A DNA stretch of 64,000 bases from Rhodonellum sp041748555 (GTDB lineage: Bacteria; Bacteroidota; Bacteroidia; Cytophagales; Cyclobacteriaceae): assembly GCA_041748555.1 (NCBI GenBank), contig JBGTDA010000131.1, forward strand, positions 1-64,000. The letters run 5' to 3'. The position numbers and the translations under genes were made by a program. The notes below the pieces were generated by a model. That model was given only the letters and a program-made list of their open reading frames with translations, had not been told where the DNA came from and made no database searches. Of this stretch, positions 15,209 to 24,320 are shown in pieces; position 1 is the stretch's first letter, and every line of letters starts with the position of its first letter.

Positions 15209-16092
15209 AAATCATGAAAACACTTAACAAATTTTTACTCGCTTTTTTTATATGTAGTTTATTCTGGGCCTGCGGTCCCCAGCAGAGTAATGAAAATACA
15301 GAAACGGTTGTTGCGGAGGAAGAAACAGAACCCTCCTTGACAAAGCTTTGGGAAACAACAGATTCGTTGACAACCTCTGAATCGGTATTATATGACGATG
15401 AATCAGGGAGAATTTATGTGGCAAACATTGAAGGCGATGCCACAGAGAAAGATGGCAAAGGTTCCATTTCCATCATCTCGGATTCGGGAGAAATTCTGGA
15501 AAGGGATTGGGTAACAGGAATTGACGCCCCTAAAGGGATGGGTATTTCCAACGGAAAATTATACGTAACAAATATTGATGAAGTAGTTGAAATCGATATT
15601 GAATCGGCTTCCATCTCCAAGAGGCACAAGGTACAGGGAGCTGAATTTTTGAATGATCTTGACACTGATGGAGATAAAATCTATTTCACAGATATGAGAG
15701 CAGGGAAAATTCATGTCCTGGAAAATGGCAACATCAGTACATTTGCAGAAAATCAAGGAAGTATAAATGGAATACGTGTCGGTGATGACGGAACTATTTA
15801 TGGTCTTGATGGAGAAGGGTTGAAGAAATATAATGATGACGGCAGTTTTGAGATAATCAATAGTGCAGTAACAGGGGGTGACGGGCTGATTATGCTGGAA
15901 GATGGAGTTTATTTGGCAAGTAGATGGCAGGGAGAAATCTATTTGATACAGGACGGGCAGGAAACACTCCTTCTGGACACCAAAGCCGAGGAATCCAATA
16001 CTGCAGACATAGGTTTTATCCCCGGGGAAAATATTGTTTTGGTCCCGACTTTTTTGAAAAATAAAGTGGTCGCATATCGATTGGATTATTAA
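15205..16092 (+). CDS. SMP-30/gluconolactonase-like beta-propeller lipoprotein
   Basis: The preferred start is the ATG at 15205-15207, which overlaps the upstream TGA and leaves a good lipoprotein signal (MKIMKTLNKFLLAFFICSLF, then WAC). The frame is open a few codons further up. The 295-residue product has repeated propeller blades, such as GRIYVANIEGD, GKLYVTNIDEVVEIDI, DKIYFTDMRAGKIHV and GTIYGLDGEGLKKY. These resemble the SMP-30/gluconolactonase fold. It was not matched to a specific enzyme and could be a lactonase or a non-catalytic sugar-binding propeller. It is translationally coupled to the esterase-like lipoprotein. Confidence 0.75.
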   Translation: MKIMKTLNKFLLAFFICSLFWACGPQQSNENTETVVAEEETEPSLTKLWETTDSLTTSESVLYDDESGRIYVANIEGDATEKDGKGSISIISDSGEILERDWVTGIDAPKGMGISNGKLYVTNIDEVVEIDIESASISKRHKVQGAEFLNDLDTDGDKIYFTDMRAGKIHVLENGNISTFAENQGSINGIRVGDDGTIYGLDGEGLKKYNDDGSFEIINSAVTGGDGLIMLEDGVYLASRWQGEIYLIQDGQETLLLDTKAEESNTADIGFIPGENIVLVPTFLKNKVVAYRLDY

Positions 16093-16267
16093 TCCGTTTT
16101 AGGAAACCAAAATCAGAAATTCAGTTTTCTGCACTTTTCTTTGGGGTTAAGTGTTTAAATTTGTATAGGTCAAATGCCTCTGAGCATTCCTTAAGGTAGA
16201 TTGCATCTTACTTATGGTTCTTGAGTGGTAGGTTGATAGAATGTAAATGCTAATGTAATCTTGATTT

Positions 16268-17269
16268 ATGAATAATACAGATAATATAAACTACGAATTA
16301 GAAAAGAACGCTGAGGTAATCAGCCAGATTGACAATTATGTAGCACGTGCAGTGGATAACGTTTTGTTGGATCCTGATGATTGCTGGCAGCCGACTGATT
16401 TTTTGCCTGATATGACCAAGCCAACGGGTTTGGATGAAGTGAAATCTCTCCAGGAAAGAGCATCCGGAATCCCGGATACTGTCATCACCTCCCTGATCGG
16501 CAACATGATAACTGAAGAAGCATTGCCTAGTTATCAAACTTATTTCAACATGTTGGAAGGGGTAAATGAAGAAGGAAATCTTTTGAGTAAATCCGGCTGG
16601 GTAAGATGGTCCAAAGCTTGGACAGCGGAGGAAAACAGACACGGTGACCTGTTGAATAAATATCTCTACCTTTCCGGCAGAGCGGATATGCGTCAGGTGG
16701 AGCAGACGATCCACAGATTGATCTACAACGGATTTGACCCGAGGTCTGAAAAAGATCCCTATCAAGCAATTATTTATACCTCATTCCAGGAAAGAGCAAC
16801 TAAAATTTCACATGTGAATACCGGTAAACTTGCTGATAAAGCCGGGGATGATGTGCTTTCAAGAATCTGTAAAACCATTGCAGGAGACGAAGCACGACAT
16901 GAAAAAGCTTACAAAAGCTTTATGTCCGAAATTTTCAAAATTGATCCTAATGGTGCGATGCTGGCATTTGAAAAAATGATGCGAAAGCAGATTGTTATGC
17001 CTGCAGTCCTGATGGGTGAAGGGAGCAGCAATCCTTCGTTATATAACCAGTTTTCGGCAATTACCCAAAAAATAGGAGTCTATACAGGTTGGGATTATGC
17101 AAGAATAATCGATCATCTGGTGAAACTCTGGAACATCGAAACCACTACCGGGCTTGATGATGTGGCGGCCAAAGCACAGGATTACTTAGCAGGTTTGGCT
17201 CAACGATATATGCGGCTTGCCGATAGGATGAAAACGCCCGATGAAATATCTCTCGCCTGGTTAAAATAA
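16268..17269 (+). CDS. Acyl-ACP desaturase
   Basis: The 333-residue product has the two di-iron EExxH-type motifs of the soluble acyl-ACP desaturase family: EENRHGDLLNKYLYLSG near residue 120 and GDEARHEKAY near 210. It also has GWVRWSKAWTAEENRHGD and the C-terminal RYMRLADRM. The enzyme introduces a cis double bond into a saturated acyl-ACP using oxygen and ferredoxin, setting membrane fluidity. It has a leader of about 100 bases and is followed by a clear terminator, so it is a single-gene unit. Confidence 0.93.
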   Translation: MNNTDNINYELEKNAEVISQIDNYVARAVDNVLLDPDDCWQPTDFLPDMTKPTGLDEVKSLQERASGIPDTVITSLIGNMITEEALPSYQTYFNMLEGVNEEGNLLSKSGWVRWSKAWTAEENRHGDLLNKYLYLSGRADMRQVEQTIHRLIYNGFDPRSEKDPYQAIIYTSFQERATKISHVNTGKLADKAGDDVLSRICKTIAGDEARHEKAYKSFMSEIFKIDPNGAMLAFEKMMRKQIVMPAVLMGEGSSNPSLYNQFSAITQKIGVYTGWDYARIIDHLVKLWNIETTTGLDDVAAKAQDYLAGLAQRYMRLADRMKTPDEISLAWLK

Positions 17270-17290
17270 AGATTGATATAGAAAAAGGAA

Positions 17291-17319
17291 AAGCCTGATT
17301 GATCCAGGCTTTTTTTTTC
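17291..17319 (+). terminator. Terminator of the acyl-ACP desaturase gene
   Basis: AAGCCTG (17291-17297) pairs with CAGGCTT (17305-17311) across a seven-base loop and is followed by an unbroken T-run. Confidence 0.85.
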
Positions 17320-17390
17320 TCCAGGTTTTCTTCAGAGGAACAATTTTTTAGTTTTGGGAATTATAGGAATTATATGTAAGTACATACAAA

Positions 17391-18257
17391 ATGCTGATGA
17401 GACCAATCAAACAAATACATTCCGCAGAATATAATCCTATAGCAGATTTGGTTACCTACAGCCCAATGCCTTCGGCCAAACTTAGGCCGGTGGATCCATT
17501 TATACTTCTTTACCATCACGGTTTTCAGATCTATCCCGCAAAGAATAACGGACTTCCTTTTGGACCGCACCCCCATCGAGGTATGGAAACCGTCACTTTT
17601 ATCTTTGAGGGAGACATTATGCACAAAGATTCCTGAGGGCATGAATCTGTAATTCAATCAGGTGGAATCCAGTGGATGACGGCCGGAAAAGGCCTTATTC
17701 ATGCGGAGGTCAGATACTCAAAATTTAAAAAAGAGGGGGGCGATTTGGAGATTCCCCAACTTTGGCTCAACCTGCCTGCAAAATACAAAATGACGGAACC
17801 CGGATATGTCGGTCTGCAAAAAGATCAAATCACCACATTTACGCTTGATCAGAATAAGGTAAAAGTTCAGCTGATTGCAGGAAACTGGGAAACTCAAGAA
17901 GGTTCTTTTGACTCATTGACACGGATTTTTTTGAGTACTGTTTTTTTTTTGGACCAAAAAGGCTATTTTTCCAAAAGTGTTCCTACTGATGAGAATGTTT
18001 TCTTTTATGTAGTCAGAGGAAAAATCCACGTTTCGGGTGTGGAAGTTCCCTTCCGTAATCTTGTAGAATTTGAAAATGAAGGGGAATTGATTGAAGTCAC
18101 AGCTTCTGAGGATTCAACTGTGTTATTCGGACATGCAAAGTCCTTCAATGAACCACTGGTAGCATAAGGACCTTTTGTCATGAATTCCCAGCAGGAGATC
18201 GTAGAAGCCTATCAGGATTATCGAGAGGGCAAATTTGGTATTTGGTCAAATTACTAG
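17391..18257 (+). pseudogene. Pirin family protein broken by two in-frame stops
   Basis: One frame of 289 codons encodes a whole bicupin pirin but carries TGA at 17634-17636 and TAA at 18165-18167. Before the first stop are LPFGPHPHRGMETVTFIFEG and HKDS. The frame resumes at once with GHESVIQSGGIQWMTAGKGL, so HPH and the later His-Ala-Glu metal ligands are all kept. After the second stop it reads GPFVMNSQQEIVEAYQDYRE, the usual pirin C-terminus. Pirins are iron-binding quercetinase-like proteins. A 163-residue protein could start at ATG 17676 but would lack the first metal ligands. A nonfunctional gene is likelier than recoding; sequence error should be excluded. Confidence 0.85.
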
Positions 18258-18263
18258 GGGAGA

Positions 18264-19037
18264 TCAGGAATCCATGATATCCTGAGAGATCAGGCGATAA
18301 ATCTCTGCCACCTGCTCATTGTAATTCAGAAAATTGTGATGGAGATCCAAAGTCGAAAGATCGCCTCTTAAAGCAGGTCCGGTTTGGGCCTGCTGCGCTC
18401 CGATTTCAAGGCTTTTGCTGATCGCTTCTATGATCAGCGGTTTAAGCATTTCAAAGTCCAGCCCCTGTCTATGCATGATTTCTTCTGCCAGCCTTATCAT
18501 GTGGTTTGTGAAATTTCCCGCAAAAACAGCTGCTACATGCAACGCTAATCGGTCCTTGGATTTTACTACAAACTGAAGCGGAGACAAACTTTTGGCCAGT
18601 TTTTTCAGGGTTTGAAGTGTGGTCTGATCCTCGGATTCCAATAAAAACGGAACTTCATCAAAATCAATAACCCTTGATTTGGTAAAAGTTTGAAGGGGAT
18701 AAAAAATTCCGGTATATGCAGCAGAGCTATATCCTAAAATATCCAAAGCAACACTCCCTGATGTATGGACCAATATACTGTCTTCGGGTAAAATAATTTC
18801 ATCTGCAAGTGCTGAAATCGCATTGTCACTTACGGCGAGAATAAATATCTGCGCCTCACTTTCAGAAAAATCAAGGTCATCTTTGGCTTCTGCAACATAA
18901 ACCCTTTGGGTGATTTTTTCCGCTTTTTTGATATCCCTACCAAAAATTTCTGTGACAGTATGACCCGCTTCCTCCAAGGCAGGTGCAAGATGCCAAGCTA
19001 AATTACCGGTTCCAAGTATTGAAATTTTGAATTTCAT
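18264..19037 (-). CDS. DUF2520 / Rossmann-like NAD(P)-binding protein
   Basis: The 257-residue product opens with a Rossmann nucleotide-binding loop (SILGTGNLAWHLAPALEEAG). It has the HTSGSVALDIL segment and a helical C-terminal domain (AVFAGNFTNHMIRLAEEIM, GPALRGDLSTLDLH) typical of the DUF2520 family, which resembles ketopantoate and pyrroline-5-carboxylate reductases. The substrate is unknown. It lies 81 bases downstream of ccmF on the same strand and may be the last gene of that operon. It is convergent with the broken pirin gene. Confidence 0.85.
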   Translation of the reverse strand: MKFKISILGTGNLAWHLAPALEEAGHTVTEIFGRDIKKAEKITQRVYVAEAKDDLDFSESEAQIFILAVSDNAISALADEIILPEDSILVHTSGSVALDILGYSSAAYTGIFYPLQTFTKSRVIDFDEVPFLLESEDQTTLQTLKKLAKSLSPLQFVVKSKDRLALHVAAVFAGNFTNHMIRLAEEIMHRQGLDFEMLKPLIIEAISKSLEIGAQQAQTGPALRGDLSTLDLHHNFLNYNEQVAEIYRLISQDIMDS

Positions 19038-19118
19038 TGCTGAAAAAGATGAGCATTAAGAAACTAAGAAAAATGTCAGGAAGGTACAGCAATTTCGTAG
19101 TTAAACTTTGTCTGACGG

Positions 19119-21647
19119 CTACTCTAAACCTTTATCCCTCATTCTCACAAATTCATCAAACCTCCTGAAAATAGCCAAAGAGAAACCAATTAGCATGATG
19201 ATGGTTCCGATCCAAAGAATATTGATCTGCGGCTTTACTATCGCTTTCAGTACCACGTAATCCTTTTGATATCGGTTTACTTTGAAGACAAATTTGTTTT
19301 CCTCAGGTAGAATATTGTTCAATTCTACTTTTACCCCAAGTTCATTTTCGATGACAGGAATCCGCCCCACCTGATTGTTTCTGATAATAAAAATGGGTTC
19401 AATCCTTTTTTCAACATCATAATCCATGACAACCAACTTGGCCTTAACGGCCACATCACCCTCTTGAAGGTCTATTTCATCCACACTCGTCAATACTTCT
19501 CCTCCCTCAAATTTGGTCACAAAATCACTGATGTAGAAAGTTTCTCCCGGAGACAGTTCATAAAACTCATCTTCCCGCCACTCCGGGTCTTCATAATCAT
19601 TTATTGCTGCTACAAATGTGTATAAATCTTTGTTCAGAAATCTTCTTGAATCCGGAGAAGAAATCAAACCCATTGATGTATTGAACTGAGACATGGGATT
19701 CAGGGAAAACTGGAACTCATCGTCCTTGTAATAATCTACTTGAAAATAGTCGTTTTCTTCCAAAATCAAAGGAACTGTATCCCCTTTTGTATAATGTGTT
19801 CTTCCCCTTGCGACAATGTCTTCCAAAGCGATGGCCTCATTGAGTTCACCGGTTTCAAGCAGCTTGTTGACGTTTACATACCCAGGAACCCCTGCTGCTT
19901 TTTTCTGCCTTCCCCTATAAATAGCCGTGTAATCTTTGATCTGGGTAGGCTTGTTGATCCATAGCAAAACATGTTCTTTGTTCAGCTCATCTTCCCAACT
20001 GTTACTGTATGTCAAACCTGACATATTGTAGGAAATGATCTCAGAATAGCCGGAAGAAAACATCACGCCTATTAAAATCATCCCTAAGCCAATGTGAGCC
20101 AAAGATCCACCCGCCAATTTGTAGGTGGATTTTTTTAGGATTTTTATTAAAATAGTGGCATTTGCTACAATGGTGAAACTCGCTGCCAGTACTACTATGA
20201 TATAGGAAAGATCGTATACTTTGCCCACTACTATAATAACAGCAGATAAAAGAACGGAAATCACATAAGGCACAACCAAGGTTTCCCGAAGCGTTTTCCC
20301 ATCAATCTTATTCCACCAAAAGAACTGCCCCACTGCAGTCAACAAGGCAAGGACTACCGCAAACCACAGTTGGAATTTGGTATAAAATCCTATCTGATCT
20401 GCCGGAGGAGCCATATTCGAGATCCCTCCAAAACTCTCTACAAGCGCATTCCAAACAGGAATGGAAGTAGGAAGAATCACCTGAAATGCCATTAGGCTCA
20501 AAGTGGTGGCACCTATAAATATCCAGAATTCCCTTGAGTATACTGATGCTTCCCTATCAGAAGTAGGAATATACTTCCAGGATCTTACGGCAAAAAATAC
20601 TGCGACAAAAGTGAAGAACAACAAATATATCAATAGCTGTCCGGAGAGTCCTAAATCTGTGAAAGAGTGGACTGAGGAATCTCCCAAAACTCCGCTTCTT
20701 ACCAAAAAAGTTGCGTATAACACCAGAATAAAAGATGCAATAACCAGCACAATAGAAGTCTTTAGAGCAGTGCTTCTTTTCTTAAAAGTAATCATGGTGT
20801 GGATAGCCGCCACCATGATCAACCAAGGTACATACACTGCATTTTCTACAGGATCCCAGTTCCAGTACCCTCCAAAATTAAGAGTCACATAGGCCCAATA
20901 AGCACCCATGATAATTCCCATTCCCAAAATCATTGCTGAGAAAATTGCCCAAGGTAAGGCCGGCCGGATCCATTCCGAATATTTTTTTGTAGCCAAACCA
21001 CTGATCAGAAAAGCAAATGGAACTAGCGTAGAAGCATATCCCAAAAACAATGTGGGCGGATGGATGACCATCCAGATATTCTGAAGCAGAGGATTGAGGC
21101 CTGTACCGTCTCCAGGCACAAAATCAGGATTCATCCGGAAAATCGGTGCACTAGCAACGTCTCTCAGGAGAATGAAAGGAGAACTGCCCAATTTCAAATC
21201 TCCGATCACAACACCAAGAATCATCGAAACCAAAAAAGCCTGAACCAGGGCAAAAACCACCATTACGGGGCCCTCCCAGAATTTATTGGTATGAATTAAG
21301 ATAAGTCCCAGAACCGTGTTCCAAAAGATCCAAAGGATAAATGCCCCCTCCTGACCTTCCCAGAAACTGGAAATCATATAATGTACGGGCAAGGCTTTGG
21401 AGGAGTGCGAATAGGAATAAAAATACTCGAACCGGTGACTATAAATAATTTCAAACAGAACCACTGCTACAGTTACGCTGGCTATGGCATGTACGTAAAA
21501 CGAGATTCTACTGATGTTGCGCCAGTTGGATTTCTCCAGCTCACCTGCAATGGTGTACTTGTAATAAAAGAAAGCCGTCACCAGCGCACTTACAAAAGCA
21601 AGTATTACGGCGAAATGGCCTAAATTACCAACAAAGGTATTGATCAT
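19119..21647 (-). CDS. ccmF: Cytochrome c biogenesis protein CcmF-like (haem lyase subunit)
   Basis: The 842-residue membrane protein carries many helices and the tryptophan-rich WWD signature GGYWNWDPVENAVYVPWL. It has the conserved WMVIHPPTLFLGYAS segment and a large extra domain after about residue 520. CcmF takes haem from CcmE and attaches it to apocytochrome c thiols in the periplasm. The last helix is INILWIGTIIMLIGFSLAIF. It is longer than the ~650-residue proteobacterial protein, which fits the longer Bacteroidetes form. The start lies 28 bases after ccmE, so both are in the ccm operon. No ccmH or ccmI follows. Confidence 0.9.
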   Translation of the reverse strand: MINTFVGNLGHFAVILAFVSALVTAFFYYKYTIAGELEKSNWRNISRISFYVHAIASVTVAVVLFEIIYSHRFEYFYSYSHSSKALPVHYMISSFWEGQEGAFILWIFWNTVLGLILIHTNKFWEGPVMVVFALVQAFLVSMILGVVIGDLKLGSSPFILLRDVASAPIFRMNPDFVPGDGTGLNPLLQNIWMVIHPPTLFLGYASTLVPFAFLISGLATKKYSEWIRPALPWAIFSAMILGMGIIMGAYWAYVTLNFGGYWNWDPVENAVYVPWLIMVAAIHTMITFKKRSTALKTSIVLVIASFILVLYATFLVRSGVLGDSSVHSFTDLGLSGQLLIYLLFFTFVAVFFAVRSWKYIPTSDREASVYSREFWIFIGATTLSLMAFQVILPTSIPVWNALVESFGGISNMAPPADQIGFYTKFQLWFAVVLALLTAVGQFFWWNKIDGKTLRETLVVPYVISVLLSAVIIVVGKVYDLSYIIVVLAASFTIVANATILIKILKKSTYKLAGGSLAHIGLGMILIGVMFSSGYSEIISYNMSGLTYSNSWEDELNKEHVLLWINKPTQIKDYTAIYRGRQKKAAGVPGYVNVNKLLETGELNEAIALEDIVARGRTHYTKGDTVPLILEENDYFQVDYYKDDEFQFSLNPMSQFNTSMGLISSPDSRRFLNKDLYTFVAAINDYEDPEWREDEFYELSPGETFYISDFVTKFEGGEVLTSVDEIDLQEGDVAVKAKLVVMDYDVEKRIEPIFIIRNNQVGRIPVIENELGVKVELNNILPEENKFVFKVNRYQKDYVVLKAIVKPQINILWIGTIIMLIGFSLAIFRRFDEFVRMRDKGLE

Positions 21648-21675
21648 GATTTTTTTGAGACAGTCATTTTTAAAT

Positions 21676-22092
21676 TTACATCCCGGCGGTTTTCACTTCA
21701 GTTTCCTGGTATTTTGATGGGCATTTCATCAGGATTTTATCTGCCACAAACAGATCCTCGTTTTTATAAGCGCCTATAACTACGACTTGTTCGGACCGGC
21801 TGAAATCTGCCGGAACCGGTTCGTTGTAAAATACCTTTTGTTCTGTACCGTCATTATCAACCATCAGGAAGTAAAAAGATGTTTTGTTTTCATTCACTTC
21901 CAAACCTTCCACCATTCCTGCAGTGTTTTTCTTTAGCCCTCCTACCACGTGAATCGCCTCCTCCTGCCCGTTTATTTTCATATTTCTGGCTGTCGCAAAA
22001 CTTTCATAAGTACTGGCATCCCCGATTGATGTGATGATGATCACAATCGCAACGGCAATTATTCCCAATCCGATAATATGTCCCTTTTTCAT
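21676..22092 (-). CDS. ccmE: Haem chaperone CcmE, CxxxY variant
   Basis: The 138-residue product has an N-terminal anchor helix (MKKGHIIGLGIIAVAIVIII) and an OB-fold with VVGGLKKNTAGMVEGLEV and FYFLMVDNDGTEQKVFYN. In most bacteria, haem is bound through a His in HxxxY. Here the matching motif near the C-terminus is LMKCPSKY, with C124 and Y128, and no His at this place. This is the CxxxY type known from archaea and some deltaproteobacteria. CcmE shuttles haem from the CcmC complex to CcmF. It sits between the CcmD-like gene and ccmF. Confidence 0.88.
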   Translation of the reverse strand: MKKGHIIGLGIIAVAIVIIITSIGDASTYESFATARNMKINGQEEAIHVVGGLKKNTAGMVEGLEVNENKTSFYFLMVDNDGTEQKVFYNEPVPADFSRSEQVVVIGAYKNEDLFVADKILMKCPSKYQETEVKTAGM

Positions 22093-22168
22093 TTTAAGAC
22101 TTTAAATTTTTTATCAATCATTATTGTTATCCACCTTACAATCTGAAATCCAGAACGGAAATCAAACA

Positions 22169-22420
22169 TCATTTTTGGTCTTCTCCAATGAGTTTTTCCA
22201 GTCTACTAACCCTCCTGTCAGTACTGATCACATAAACCAAAATTCCGGCGAAAACAATCCCGATTATTCCGACAAGCACATATATTTTTCCATCTTCCCG
22301 CATTCTATCTGCCATCTCAACGCCGGTATTCTGATAATCTTCTGTTGTTATCTCGATTTTTTCCTGAGCAATAGCATGAAGGCTAATTAACAGGAAAAAC
22401 ATTACAAACCATTTTTTCAT
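22169..22420 (-). CDS. CcmD-like small membrane protein
   Basis: The 83-residue product has a cleavable signal peptide (MKKWFVMFFLLISLHAIAQ), a short periplasmic part, one membrane helix (KIYVLVGIIGIVFAGILVYV) and a charged tail (RRVSRLEKLIGEDQK). This topology and its position directly after ccmC fit the CcmD role: stabilising the CcmC-CcmE complex. It overlaps the ccmC stop by four bases (ATGA), so it is translationally coupled. Sequence similarity to proteobacterial CcmD is low; the call rests on topology and context. Confidence 0.7.
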   Translation of the reverse strand: MKKWFVMFFLLISLHAIAQEKIEITTEDYQNTGVEMADRMREDGKIYVLVGIIGIVFAGILVYVISTDRRVSRLEKLIGEDQK

Positions 22421-23097
22421 CTATATTGATTGATCAGTTTATCTTCTACTTTTCTCTCTGCCCGCTTTAACCTGACTCTCACCGTACTGATCCACGCACC
22501 TAACAATGTCCATCCGACAATGGCCGGATAAAACACCATTCTCAGGTTACTGTCGAGGTCATATGCATTGAAGCCTGGATTTCCGCCGTTTCCGGGATGG
22601 AGGCTGTCAGTCAGCCTTGGCAGAACAAATATAAGAGGAATAAAAGCCGCGAAGGCAAATATGTTGTAGACTGCTCCAATTCTCGCCCTCTGGTGAACAT
22701 CGGTAAGGGAATTTCGCAATATCAGGTATGCAAAATACATCAGTAAACCAATTGCCGAAGCATTCTGTTTTGGATCTCCGCTCCAATAATCTCCCCAGGT
22801 AAATCTCGCCCATAACATCCCTGTAATTATACCTAAAACGCCGAAGAGAATGGCGCTGTTGGCAAATTCGATGGCCAGGTCGTCATATTTCAGGTCGTTA
22901 TTTCTGAGATACTTGATACTATATAAGCCCGAAACGATCAACATTAGGATCATTCCAAACCACATGGTAACATGAAAATGTAAGGCCCGAATTGTTTCGT
23001 TGAGAATGGGAAGTCTCGGTACATCAAGGAGAAGACCTGCTATAAGGGTAAAGGCTAATAAAGCGATTGCCAGGATTTTCCACCAGCTTGCTTTCAT
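22417..23097 (-). CDS. ccmC: Haem exporter/handling protein CcmC-like
   Basis: The 226-residue protein has about six membrane helices. A WWD-type segment WGDYWSGDPKQNASAIG is the haem-handling site of this family. Conserved His residues flank it (IRALHFHVTMWFG and DSLHPGNG). CcmC loads haem onto CcmE. It is preceded by ccmB with a gap of 152 bases that shows no gene, and followed by an overlapping CcmD-like gene. The start ATG is at 23095-23097. Confidence 0.88.
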   Translation of the reverse strand: MKASWWKILAIALLAFTLIAGLLLDVPRLPILNETIRALHFHVTMWFGMILMLIVSGLYSIKYLRNNDLKYDDLAIEFANSAILFGVLGIITGMLWARFTWGDYWSGDPKQNASAIGLLMYFAYLILRNSLTDVHQRARIGAVYNIFAFAAFIPLIFVLPRLTDSLHPGNGGNPGFNAYDLDSNLRMVFYPAIVGWTLLGAWISTVRVRLKRAERKVEDKLINQYR

Positions 23098-23249
23098 GGG
23101 TTTTAATTTGCTTTTTCAAGTGCAAAATTAGGGTATAAGTTCCTAAAATCTGCGCTTTTTATGATAAACTTCCAAACTGTTGCAAGCCCGTAAAATGCAG
23201 AGATCGGATAAATGCCAGTTTGAGGATTTAAACTCTGTTTTTTAAAAAA

Positions 23250-23915
23250 TCAGCTTCTCCACAAATAGGGGAATAAAATATAAGCAGTCACAGAGATGAT
23301 GGCGTTGATCGCCAGAAGTGTGATCAGCTTATCCACACTAACGCTAAAATCCAATCCGTCTATGGCATTTTTGGAAACCCTGATGGCCATCATTAAAATT
23401 GGGATAATTACGGGAAAACTCAAAATCGCCATTAATGTGGCATTGTTGCTGGCTTTGGATGCGATGCCTGAAACCATGGTAAGGCAGGCTGAAAATCCCA
23501 AAGCTCCAAGAATGAGGTTTAACAAAAACAGACCTTGATCCATCACAGGATTACCCAAAATGATGCTGAAAACCAGATATCCCAATATGGAGAGTACCAA
23601 CGTCAACAATGAATTATAAAGAATTTTGGAAAGAATGATCGCCTCAGGAGAAGCAACCATATAGTAATAAAGCTGTCGGCCCTGATGTTCCTGAATAAAG
23701 CTTTTTGCCACGGCATTGACCGAAGAAAAAAGGATGATTATCCAATATAAAGCGTTCCAAGTGGGAATATCTATATTGCCTTGTTTGGCACCGACACTTA
23801 GATATGTGATAAAAACAGCAGAAACGACATATAGCAAGATGCCGTTGAGCGCATATTTTTGGCGCCATTCGAGCGTCAGCTCTTTTTGGATCAAAACACC
23901 AATTTCTTTTAGCAT
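23250..23915 (-). CDS. ccmB: Haem exporter protein CcmB
   Basis: The 221-residue product has six hydrophobic helices and the CcmB N-terminus (VLIQKELTLEWRQKYALNG). It is the membrane subunit of the CcmAB ABC transporter, which drives release of haem-loaded CcmE. The ATPase partner CcmA is not in this operon or elsewhere in the window; in relatives it is often encoded elsewhere. ccmB is the first gene of the ccm cluster. Confidence 0.9.
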   Translation of the reverse strand: MLKEIGVLIQKELTLEWRQKYALNGILLYVVSAVFITYLSVGAKQGNIDIPTWNALYWIIILFSSVNAVAKSFIQEHQGRQLYYYMVASPEAIILSKILYNSLLTLVLSILGYLVFSIILGNPVMDQGLFLLNLILGALGFSACLTMVSGIASKASNNATLMAILSFPVIIPILMMAIRVSKNAIDGLDFSVSVDKLITLLAINAIISVTAYILFPYLWRS

Positions 23916-23920
23916 CGGGG

Positions 23921-23928
23921 CAAAGATA
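23921..23928 (-). promoter_or_regulatory. Possible -7 element for ccmB
   Basis: On the minus strand TATCTTTG matches TAnnTTTG exactly and ends only five bases before the ccmB ATG, implying a nearly leaderless message. No good -33 element was seen. Confidence 0.4.
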
Positions 23929-24320
23929 GGTCCCTGAAACTATATATAAAAACTCGATTTTTTCTGTTGTTGACTTTCCCTTTTGGATTCTTAATTTCCG
24001 TTGGATAAGATATTTTAAAAATACCCACAGCATCCCTTCCCCGTTTTTTATAGTTGTTCCCCTCTTTTTATAGGATTTTTCCCGAGGTACCATCACTCAC
24101 TTTCAATCTTTTTAAACCGGTAACAATAGCTCTAGACAATAAACCAGCTGTTTTGGCTATGACATGGTATTCATTGTAACCAGAAGACAATGTCTTATTT
24201 TTTTAACCGAAAAATTCAATTCAAAGGAATATGACATTTTGACACCAAATATCCTTTGGAACAGCACTTGATAAGACCTTGATGTTAATAATTCTAATAT
24301 AAACCAAATTCAATATAGCC
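23929..24320. other. Divergent intergenic region between ccmB and htpG
   Basis: About 390 bases of AT-rich sequence separate divergent genes. There is no gene-like frame. A short palindrome with a T-run (AAGACAATGTCTT near 24184) could be a weak hairpin. No recognisable heat-shock operator was found before htpG. Confidence 0.5.

Noticed and set aside
17634..17636. Selenocysteine or stop-codon recoding in pirin
   Set aside because: No SECIS-like hairpin follows, the position is not a family Cys, and a second stop of a different type occurs later in the same frame.
23929..24320. CIRCE or other heat-shock operator before htpG
   Set aside because: No nine-base inverted repeat of the CIRCE type was found there or upstream of clpB.
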